Source: Corynebacterium sp. p3-SID1056
Lineage (GTDB): Bacteria; Actinomycetota; Actinomycetes; Mycobacteriales; Mycobacteriaceae
Assembly (NCBI RefSeq): GCF_025152525.1
Contig: NZ_JALXXL010000015.1
Location: forward strand, 1-42,460
Direction of reading: 5' to 3'
DNA: 42,460 nt
A program made the translations under genes and the position numbers. Positions 1 through 7,366 of the stretch are shown piece after piece. The notes beneath the pieces were generated by a model, which did not search any database, was not told where the DNA came from, and saw only the letters and a program-made list of their open reading frames with translations. Each line of letters begins with the position of its first letter. Position 1 is the first letter of the stretch.

Positions 1-1
1 G

Positions 2-1219
2 GGCGATGAGAAGACCGAGGTTGATCCCTCTGATGTGAAGCCGGTCAAGCCCACCGATGAGAAGCAGGACACGGGTGTCAAGGTCACCAACCCGGACGAT
101 GACACCAAGATTTCTGCAACTGATGAGGATGGCAAGACGATCCCGGTCGAGATTGACGAGAACGGCAATGTCGTCGTCACTCCGGGTGAGGACGTTGACG
201 GCCCGATCACGGTTGTAGTTGAGGACCCGGATCTGCCTGGTGGCAAGACCGAGATCGAGGTCCCAGTTGAGGGCCACGAGAAGGGCGTCGACGACAACGG
301 CAAGACGACCACCGCGAGCGAAGAGGACCCGTCCTACGGCGATCCAGTCATTGTGAAGCCGGGCGAGTCCGCGGACTCGACGAACCCGTTCGGTGAGAAG
401 GGCGCCCCAGAAGGGACCACCATCACCGTGAAGGCACCGGAGAACGCTACTGGCTGGGAGTTCACGAACGACGCTGACGGTGTGATCACCGGTCAGGCTC
501 CGAGCAATGAGGAGCTGGCGAAGCAGTTCGCTGAGCTGGGTGAGAAGGACTGGAACAAGGTCGTAGAGGCCCTGACTCCGGTTGCTGAGCCGAATGTTGG
601 TGTCGAGTTCGAGTACGCGGACGGTTCCAAGGACACCGCAGATGCGAAGTTCCAGCTTGTCGGCCAGGACGGCAAGTCCATCCTGGATCCGGAAGGCGAC
701 GCTGACGGCGACGGTGTGTCGAACAAGGAAGAGGCCGAGAAGGGCTCCAACCCGTTCGATAAGAACAGCAAGCCGCAGGACGACAAGCCTGCACCGGTCC
801 CGCAGGGTCCGGCTGATCCGGGCAAGTGCGTCGCTACCGCGGTCGGCTTCGGTTTGCCGCTGCTGGCACTGATCCCGATCGGCCTGGCAACCCAGCTGTC
901 CATCCCGGGTCTGACTGACTTCGTGGAGAACGTGTCCATGGACCTTGAGCGTGCAAACGCTCAGATCCAGAAGAACCTGGGCATGCTTAACCCGGAGACT
1001 GCCAAGGCACTGTCGCAGATGAATGCTCAGCTGCGTAAGGCAGGCTTCGACCTGGCTACCGTCGGTGCTGGTCTCGCCGTGATCGCTGCTGGCATCCTGG
1101 CTGGCACGCTCATCTACGAGAACTGCGCACCTGGTGACGCGAAGAGCTCCATCAAGGTTGATTCCCTGAAGGGTTCTTCCGGCAAGACCTGGACCTCTTC
1201 CAAGAAGGACCAGAAGTAA
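2..1219 (+). CDS. C-terminal part of a large repeat surface protein (5' end outside window)
   Basis: The reading frame is open from the first bases of the window, so only the end of the protein is seen (about 405 residues). It is acidic and made of short beta-rich repeats with D/E-G-K-T and PGG turns, ending in a YADGS motif like those of the YPDG/Rib-alpha-like repeats of actinobacterial adhesins. A calcium-binding thrombospondin type-3-like segment (DADGDGVSNKEE, about nt 701-735) follows. The last 130 residues hold a Cys, a hydrophobic segment (about nt 836-890), an amphipathic helix rich in N/Q/L, a second hydrophobic segment (about nt 1055-1115), a second Cys and a basic tail. No LPxTG-like sorting motif is present, so anchoring is probably by the hydrophobic pair. 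The ligand is unknown. A GTG at 35 is in frame but is not the real start, because coding continues upstream. Confidence 0.8.
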   Translation, partial: GDEKTEVDPSDVKPVKPTDEKQDTGVKVTNPDDDTKISATDEDGKTIPVEIDENGNVVVTPGEDVDGPITVVVEDPDLPGGKTEIEVPVEGHEKGVDDNGKTTTASEEDPSYGDPVIVKPGESADSTNPFGEKGAPEGTTITVKAPENATGWEFTNDADGVITGQAPSNEELAKQFAELGEKDWNKVVEALTPVAEPNVGVEFEYADGSKDTADAKFQLVGQDGKSILDPEGDADGDGVSNKEEAEKGSNPFDKNSKPQDDKPAPVPQGPADPGKCVATAVGFGLPLLALIPIGLATQLSIPGLTDFVENVSMDLERANAQIQKNLGMLNPETAKALSQMNAQLRKAGFDLATVGAGLAVIAAGILAGTLIYENCAPGDAKSSIKVDSLKGSSGKTWTSSKKDQK

Positions 1220-1279
1220 GCCAAGCGTGACCGCGCTGCGCTGACGAAGTACCGTCCGCAGCCGGTCAGCGGCGAAAAC

Positions 1280-1317
1280 CCGGCCCGGCACTCCCTACCA
1301 CGGGGGTGCCGGGCCGG
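1280..1317 (+). terminator. GC-rich hairpin after the surface protein gene
   Basis: The arms at 1280-1295 and 1302-1317 can form a 16-bp stem with a 6-nt loop. It lies about 60 nt after the stop codon. Only a weak T-rich stretch (tatattctt) follows, so efficiency is uncertain. Confidence 0.6.
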
Positions 1318-1386
1318 ACGTATATTCTTCAAGCAATTGGTGTGATCTATGCTGAATGACACAGGCCAGCAGAGCACATTGGGGCG

Positions 1387-1413
1387 TTGCACGTCGCGAT
1401 TCGTCGGTACACT
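1387..1413 (+). promoter_or_regulatory. Candidate pta-ackA promoter
   Basis: A TTGCAC (1387-1392) and TACACT (1408-1413) are separated by 15 nt and lie about 65 nt before the pta start. Just upstream is TTGGGG (1379-1384), which resembles the TGGGG half-site of the acetate regulator RamA of C. glutamicum. The RamA assignment is inference from a very short motif. Confidence 0.35.
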
Positions 1414-1476
1414 GGTCACTGTTTTACGGCAACTCGAACCAGGTCATCGAAACGCCTGGATACGAAAGGTGGATTC

Positions 1477-2832
1477 ATGGCGACTAGCCGCTCACTGCTC
1501 ATCACTGCAGCCAATTGCACGCTTGACGACGTCGACGTTGCAGCCCTCGCCGCAGCGCTCGATGTGCGCGCCGCCCACGTCGAGGGCGAAACCCTCGCGG
1601 AAGCCTATGGCCAGCAACTGCTCGCGCAAGGCGACGCACTCATCTTGGGCAGCGGCGACTACACCTTCGACGCCGAGGTCGCCGCAGCGTACGGTGTGCC
1701 CGTCGTGCTGGTGACGCCTACGCCCGAGAAGACCGGGCACGTGGAGGCTGTGTTTGGGCAGAAGGGGGCGGTGCTCGCGGGCGTCGTGAAGCAAGGGGCC
1801 CTTGACGCGGCAGCGCTGCAGGTTGATGCCGAGGCTGCGCTCGTCATGAGCCCGGAGGTCTTTGAGTCTTGGCTGGTTGGCCGCGCGAAGGAGAACCAGG
1901 CGCACATCGTGCTGCCGGAGGGCGAAGACGACCGCATCTTGCAGGCGGCGCACCAGCTGCTGGCGAATGACGTGGCCAAGCTGACCATCCTGGGCGACGT
2001 TGAAGATATTGCTCGACGCGCTAAGGAGCAGGGGCTTGACCTGTCCAAGGCGCAGCTGATTGACCACACGAAGTCCGACCTGCTCGATGAATTCGCCGCC
2101 GACTTTGCGGAGCTGCGCAAGAAGAAGGGCATCACGCTCGAGCAGGCACGCGAGACGATGCAGGACATCTCCTACTTCGCCACCATGATGGTGCACAAGG
2201 GCCTGGCCGACGGCATGGTTTCCGGCGCAGCGCACACCACCGCGCACACGATTAAGCCTTCGTTCCAGATCATTAAGACGGCCCCGGGTGCGTCCGTGGT
2301 GTCCTCTATCTTCCTCATGGTCATGCGCGGCCGCCTCTGGGCATTCGGCGACTGCGCGGTCAACCCGAACCCGACCGCGGAGCAGATCGGCGAAATCGCC
2401 GCGGTCTCGGCGGACACCGCCTCGCAGTTCGGTATCGACCCGAAGGTGGCGCTGCTGTCTTACTCGACCGGTTCCTCCGGCGCAGGCCCGGACGTCGAGC
2501 GTGCTGTCGCGGCGACCGCGAAGGCGAAGGAACTCGCGCCAGACGTGGCTATCGACGGCCCGCTGCAGTTCGACGCGGCCTGCGACCCAGGAGTGGGCGC
2601 GAAGAAGGCCCCGGACTCCCCGGTTGCGGGCCAGGCCAACGTCTTCATCTTCCCCGACCTGGAGGCCGGCAACGCTGGCTACAAGATTGCGCAGCGCACC
2701 GGCGGCGCGCTCGCAGTTGGCCCTGTGCTGCAGGGGCTGAACAAGCCCGTCAACGACCTGTCCCGAGGCGCGACTGTGCCGGACATTGTCAACACCGTCG
2801 CAATCACCGCTATTCAGGCAGGAGCAAAGTAA
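1477..2832 (+). CDS. pta: Phosphate acetyltransferase
   Basis: Interconverts acetyl-CoA and acetyl phosphate in the cytoplasm; with AckA it forms the acetate activation/overflow pathway. The 451-residue product has a poorly conserved N-terminal domain of about 130 residues, then the PTA_PTB catalytic domain, which starts near HIVLPEGEDDRILQAA and includes SAAHTTAHTIKP-type and SYSTGSSGAGPDVE segments typical of the family. The ATG at 1477 was chosen because GAAAGG lies 7-12 nt upstream; an ORF start at 1387 would add 30 residues with no family similarity. The stop codon abuts the ackA ATG, so the two genes form an operon. In C. glutamicum the same pair is acetate-induced through RamA/RamB. 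Confidence 0.95.
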   Translation: MATSRSLLITAANCTLDDVDVAALAAALDVRAAHVEGETLAEAYGQQLLAQGDALILGSGDYTFDAEVAAAYGVPVVLVTPTPEKTGHVEAVFGQKGAVLAGVVKQGALDAAALQVDAEAALVMSPEVFESWLVGRAKENQAHIVLPEGEDDRILQAAHQLLANDVAKLTILGDVEDIARRAKEQGLDLSKAQLIDHTKSDLLDEFAADFAELRKKKGITLEQARETMQDISYFATMMVHKGLADGMVSGAAHTTAHTIKPSFQIIKTAPGASVVSSIFLMVMRGRLWAFGDCAVNPNPTAEQIGEIAAVSADTASQFGIDPKVALLSYSTGSSGAGPDVERAVAATAKAKELAPDVAIDGPLQFDAACDPGVGAKKAPDSPVAGQANVFIFPDLEAGNAGYKIAQRTGGALAVGPVLQGLNKPVNDLSRGATVPDIVNTVAITAIQAGAK

Positions 2833-4038
2833 ATGGCATACGCACTGGTTATCAACTCCGGTTCTTCCTCCATTAAGTTCCAGATCGTCGATCCGGCATC
2901 GAGTGCCTCGGACGACCCCTTCGTTTCCGGGCTGGTGGAGCAGATCGGTGAGCCGCAGGGGCGCATCACCATCAAGTACAACGGCCAGAAGTACGTCGTG
3001 CAGCGTTCCATCCCGGACCACAAGGTCGGGCTCGAGGAGAGCTTCGGCATCCTCGAAAGCAAGGGAATCGGGCCCACCCAGATTGAAATCAACGCAGTCG
3101 GGCATCGCGTGGTACATGGCGGCATGGTCTTCTCCGAGCCCGAGCTGATCCTGGACCCCGTTGTGGAGAAGATCCGCGACCTCATCCCGCTCGCTCCGCT
3201 GCACAACCCGGCCAACATCGACGGCGTCGAGGTTGCCCGCGAGTTGCTGCCGGACATCCCACACGTGGCCGTCTTCGACACGGGCTTCTTCCGGCACCTG
3301 CCGCCGGCCGCCGCGCTCTACGCCATCAACGCTGAGGTGGCAGAGAGGAACCAGATCCGCCGCTACGGCTTCCACGGCACCTCCCACGAGTTCGTCTCCT
3401 CCCAGGTGCCCGAGCTGATTGGTCTGGACCCGCTGCACACGCGCCAGATCGTGCTGCACCTGGGCAATGGTGCGTCCTGCTCCGCCGTGGAGAACGGGCA
3501 TGCCATCGATACCTCGATGGGCTTGACCCCGCTCGCCGGCCTGGTGATGGGTACGCGCTCCGGCGACATCGACCCCGGCATCATCTTCCACCTGGCGCGT
3601 CAGGGCGGGATGACTATCGACGAGATCGATAACCTGCTCAACCGTCAGTCCGGTGTGAAAGGCCTGTCTGGGGTGAACGACTTCCGCGAGCTGCGCGCGA
3701 TGATCGAAGAGGAAGACGGGGACGCTTGGCTGGCGTACAACGTCTACATCAACCAGCTGCGCCGGTACATAGGCTCCTACATGATCGCCCTCGGCCGCGT
3801 CGACGCCATCACGTTCACCGCAGGCGTGGGCGAGAATGACCAGCAAGTTCGCCTCGACGCGCTGGACAACATGGAGATGTACGGCGTGAAGGTTGATCCT
3901 GAGCGAAACGCGCAGCCAAACGACGGCCCGCGCGTCATTTCCACCGACGATTCCAAGGTGAAGGTCCTCGTCGTGCCGACAAACGAGGAGCTGGCGATCG
4001 CACAAAAGGCCAACAGGATCGCGCAGCAGATGGCCTAG
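2833..4038 (+). CDS. ackA: Acetate kinase
   Basis: Transfers phosphate between acetyl phosphate and ADP, giving ATP and acetate, or runs in reverse during growth on acetate. The 401-residue protein has the full set of ASKHA-family acetokinase signatures: N-terminal [45 protein letters not shown], the [21 protein letters not shown] signature and FTAGVGEND. Length matches the family (about 400). The ATG directly follows the pta stop codon (TAAATG), with GGAGC as Shine-Dalgarno inside the end of pta, so translation is probably coupled. Confidence 0.97.
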   Translation: MAYALVINSGSSSIKFQIVDPASSASDDPFVSGLVEQIGEPQGRITIKYNGQKYVVQRSIPDHKVGLEESFGILESKGIGPTQIEINAVGHRVVHGGMVFSEPELILDPVVEKIRDLIPLAPLHNPANIDGVEVARELLPDIPHVAVFDTGFFRHLPPAAALYAINAEVAERNQIRRYGFHGTSHEFVSSQVPELIGLDPLHTRQIVLHLGNGASCSAVENGHAIDTSMGLTPLAGLVMGTRSGDIDPGIIFHLARQGGMTIDEIDNLLNRQSGVKGLSGVNDFRELRAMIEEEDGDAWLAYNVYINQLRRYIGSYMIALGRVDAITFTAGVGENDQQVRLDALDNMEMYGVKVDPERNAQPNDGPRVISTDDSKVKVLVVPTNEELAIAQKANRIAQQMA

Positions 4039-4095
4039 GGGCCTCGTCGCATGTTGGCGCGGGTGTGATCTGTCACGCACATGCCCGAGTCAACA

Positions 4096-4123
4096 TTGCG
4101 TTTTGATTACCTGTCGGTAAAGT
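4096..4123 (+). promoter_or_regulatory. Candidate promoter with internal palindrome before the repeat surface protein
   Basis: A TTGCGT (4096-4101) and TAAAGT (4118-4123) are spaced by 16 nt. The spacer and the start of the -10 hold the perfect short palindrome TTACC-TGTC-GGTAA (4107-4120), positioned as an operator would be. It could control the two-gene unit 4232-9871. No regulator gene adjoins it. Confidence 0.4.
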
Positions 4124-4231
4124 AAGTAACACATGGGCAAATCCTTGTAGATGCATAAACGCTTGAGGTGTGCCCATACCTAACCCGCGCGCGGCAAACA
4201 CTCGTGCGCGGTGGACGAAGGAGGGCCACGA

Positions 4232-7200
4232 ATGGGCAGCACTGGAAAGCGCACCACCGCGCGCCGCGGGATGACGCTCGCCGCGTACGCAATGGGCGCG
4301 ACACTTATTCTGGTGGGGGTGGAGCCACTCGCTGCCCCACGCGCACTTCCAACTGCAGAAGCCGCCCCTAAACGCACAGATGCGGAACGCACCAGCATCA
4401 GTTGGGATACCCTGCAGCCTCGCTTCGGCGGCTCCGCATCTTCGGCACCCTCCGTGCGTAAATCCGGCCTTATTGGCAGCGTCGGCACGCCACAGGAGTG
4501 GGCGTTGGCCGAAGACTTCACCGTCCCGGAGGGCTGGGAAGTCACGCTGCAGGAAGACGGCAGCCTTGACGTCGCCCCGCCGTCGCCCTTCACCGCGGAG
4601 ATGGTTGACGAGTTCGACGTACCGGTGACCGTGAGCTTTGCCGACGGTTCGGCCGGCGAGTTTTCCGCACACGTGGAGCTTGCCAACGAGCCCTACCTCA
4701 TCGCCCCAGGCGACAAAACCTACTGGTCCGGCCGCCTTATCCTTCCGCTGTACCTGCGCGCCGTACACGTGCCCTTCGGCGCAAAGCTTGAGATCGACGG
4801 CCTGCCCGACGGTCTGTGGACCACCGTCCAAGCCCCGGGGCTGAAGCGCAGCGTGTATTACTACGTCAACGGGCGCCCGCAAGGAACGGGCGAATACCCG
4901 GTGACCTTGCGCGTGGTGGACCGCAACGGCAACCCAGTAGAAAACGGGGAGGGCCCGCTCGAGACCTCGTTTACCATTACTTTCCGCGACCCGGCCGACC
5001 TGGAGCCGCAGGATGCCGAGCTTGTCGAGGTGCCGGATACGCCGATTGTTGCGGGGGAAGAGGTCCGTATTCCGGTGGCGTCGGAAAACGCTGCCTCGGT
5101 GGAAGTCAGCGGGCTGCCCGAGGGGCTGGACTTCAACGGTGAGGAGCGTGTGATCGCCGGAACCCCAGCGGCAGCTGGCACCTCGCACGTCACCGTCGAT
5201 GTCATTACAGAAGACGGCGAGCGCCTCGTCGACAACTTCGACCTCGTGGTCGAAGGCGAGCCGGCTGAGTCTAGTGAACCGGCTGAGTCTCCCGCCTCGA
5301 GCACGGAAACGCCGGCATCGACCACCACACCGGCACCGTCGACCACGACGCCCGCCAGCTCGACTGCGCCGACGACGCCGACGGCACCGACGACCCCGGC
5401 GAAGCCGCCGGTGGAACCGGTTGATCCCGAAGATCCGGTCGAGCTGGACCAGTTCGACTGGGATGAATTTGAGATCGCCGCCGGTGCCGAAGACGCCTTT
5501 GAACCGGCGCGCGCCGAAGCAGGCGTGGTTGTTTACGCCACCAAGGGCGCGCCCGATTGGGTCACCGTGTTCCGCGGCGGCCAGGTCTACGCGCAGCCAC
5601 CTGCGGGTACGGCCCCGGGCATCTACGAGGTTCCGGTGTCGACGTCGAACGGTGAAGACGACGTGATTCGTATCCGCGTGATTGAAGCTGCAAACGATGA
5701 GCAGCGCTACAACCCCACCTACACGGTGGCTTACGTGCGTGCCGGCGGTCGGGCTACGTCGACGCCACCGCGTGCTTCCTTCACGGTGAACAACTCCACC
5801 TTTGACAACCAGCCTTTGCCCGCGGGCACGCGCTTTGAGGTTGAGGGCGAGCACGTGAGCGTCGATAAGCATGGCGCGGTGACGTACGCTGCGCCGCTGG
5901 ACGCGCCGGTGGGTGTGGCCAAGCTCGTGCACGTCAACGTGATCTACCCTGACGGCTCGAGCGAGCGCACCATCGCGCACTTTGAGGTGCTCAAGGCACG
6001 CGAGGCGGAGCAGCACGCGCCGGCGTACGAGGAGAAGCAGGCGAGCGCCGGCGACACCATCACTGTCCGGCAGACCAACGCCGACCTCCCGGAGGGCGCG
6101 GACTTCAGCCTGGACCCCAGCGCCAACTTGCGGGGCTGGGACGTGCGCGTCGATCCTCGCAACGGCGAAGTGCGCGCCACCGCGCCGCAGGACGCAGCGC
6201 CGCTGGACGCCATTGTGCGTGTTACCTACGCCGATGGTTCGGAGGCAGAAGCGCCGCTGCGCATCGGTGTGCGCGAGCAGGCCTCGATGGCGCAGGGATC
6301 CGACCTGCACTACGAGGACGCCTACGCCGACGCCGACGGCAACATCAGCCTGAAGCCCAGTGGGGACGTGCCGGAGGGGATGGAATTTACCTCCTCCGGG
6401 GCGAGCCCAGTGCCCGTCGACGTCGACGAGCACACCGGCGAGATCACCGCGCGCCTGCCGGAGGAAGCGGCACCGGGTGCCTCCTTTACCGTCGGCGTGC
6501 GTGCCGAGTTCCCGGACGGGTCTGAAACTTCTCTCGACGCGGTGCTTTCCACCGATTCCGAAGCCCGCCACGCCGACATCACCTGGGAGCCGTTTGTGGT
6601 GCCCACAGGCGAAGTCGCGGTGACCGCGAAGGCGAACGGTGTGCCGGAGGGCACCACGTTTGCCCTTGCCTCTACCTACACAGAGATGCCGTGGCCGGCC
6701 AAGGTCGACGAGTCGACCGGCGAGCTGACCGTGTCCGCACCTGAGGGCGCACAGCCCGGCGACAGCGCCAACGTGCTGGTCAAGGCGACGTTCAGCGACG
6801 GGTCCTGGCGCCTGCTATCCACACGAGCAACGGTGGTCGCCGCGATGTCTGGCGCAGTGCCGAGCGACTTCGGCGCCGCGCAGATCCGACCGGGCCAGAC
6901 CGCCACGATTTCGCCCGAGTTCGACGCAACGGCGTTCTCGTTGGTCGAAGCGGTACCGGGTCTGCGGACGCGGATCGACGAGACCACCGGCGAGCTGACC
7001 GTCGAAGCCGTCGACGGCGCCGAACCCGGCGAACGCAACGTGAAGGTCCGCGTGAGCTTTGCCGACAACACCGAGGCGGTGACGAACGCCACGGTCACGG
7101 TCCTGCCGTCGGAGGCGGAAGGCAGCGCGGATAACCGCGCTGCGGTGCCGCCTGCCGCGTCTGCGGCGTCGTCAAGCGCTGGCGTGGCCGCGCGGATGGT

Positions 7201-7303
7201 CGCGCTCGCCCTTGGCATCATCGCCACCGTCGGTGGCCTTGGCTTTGGGCTGTACCACAACCGGGAGTTCTTCCGGACGTTCCTGGTAATCCCGCTGGGC
7301 TAA
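4232..7303 (+). CDS. Secreted, membrane-anchored YPDG/Rib-like repeat protein
   Basis: A 1023-residue predicted surface protein. The ATG at 4232 follows GAAGGAGGG (4217-4225) with normal spacing; the GTG at 4211 overlaps that ribosome site and is rejected. A signal peptide (residues about 1-40, hydrophobic AAYAMGATLILVGVEPLAA) is followed by Ig-like beta domains with PEGL/NG-turns, a Ser/Thr/Pro/Ala-rich linker (about residues 345-402), and at least five repeats of about 90-95 residues ending in [YF]-[PAS]-D-[GN] motifs near residues 571, 666, 760, 854 and 943. The C-terminus has one transmembrane helix (about residues 983-1003) and a short tail; there is no LPxTG. The modular build suggests a stalk or adhesin. 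The downstream metalloprotease is probably co-transcribed (63 nt gap). The ligand is not recognisable. Confidence 0.85.
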   Translation: MGSTGKRTTARRGMTLAAYAMGATLILVGVEPLAAPRALPTAEAAPKRTDAERTSISWDTLQPRFGGSASSAPSVRKSGLIGSVGTPQEWALAEDFTVPEGWEVTLQEDGSLDVAPPSPFTAEMVDEFDVPVTVSFADGSAGEFSAHVELANEPYLIAPGDKTYWSGRLILPLYLRAVHVPFGAKLEIDGLPDGLWTTVQAPGLKRSVYYYVNGRPQGTGEYPVTLRVVDRNGNPVENGEGPLETSFTITFRDPADLEPQDAELVEVPDTPIVAGEEVRIPVASENAASVEVSGLPEGLDFNGEERVIAGTPAAAGTSHVTVDVITEDGERLVDNFDLVVEGEPAESSEPAESPASSTETPASTTTPAPSTTTPASSTAPTTPTAPTTPAKPPVEPVDPEDPVELDQFDWDEFEIAAGAEDAFEPARAEAGVVVYATKGAPDWVTVFRGGQVYAQPPAGTAPGIYEVPVSTSNGEDDVIRIRVIEAANDEQRYNPTYTVAYVRAGGRATSTPPRASFTVNNSTFDNQPLPAGTRFEVEGEHVSVDKHGAVTYAAPLDAPVGVAKLVHVNVIYPDGSSERTIAHFEVLKAREAEQHAPAYEEKQASAGDTITVRQTNADLPEGADFSLDPSANLRGWDVRVDPRNGEVRATAPQDAAPLDAIVRVTYADGSEAEAPLRIGVREQASMAQGSDLHYEDAYADADGNISLKPSGDVPEGMEFTSSGASPVPVDVDEHTGEITARLPEEAAPGASFTVGVRAEFPDGSETSLDAVLSTDSEARHADITWEPFVVPTGEVAVTAKANGVPEGTTFALASTYTEMPWPAKVDESTGELTVSAPEGAQPGDSANVLVKATFSDGSWRLLSTRATVVAAMSGAVPSDFGAAQIRPGQTATISPEFDATAFSLVEAVPGLRTRIDETTGELTVEAVDGAEPGERNVKVRVSFADNTEAVTNATVTVLPSEAEGSADNRAAVPPAASAASSSAGVAARMVALALGIIATVGGLGFGLYHNREFFRTFLVIPLG

Positions 7304-7366
7304 CCTGGGATTACCACGTTGTCTACCAAACGATTCTTCCGCACCGCACGCCGAAAGGGGATGAGC

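Noticed and set aside
1492..4080. 862-codon open frame on the minus strand over pta-ackA
   Set aside because: Shadow of two well-conserved genes in GC-rich DNA; His/Val/Arg-rich product without family motifs.
4073..6571. 832-codon minus-strand frame under the repeat protein gene
   Set aside because: Low-complexity Arg/Gly/Val product; the plus strand has a signal peptide, repeats and a ribosome site.
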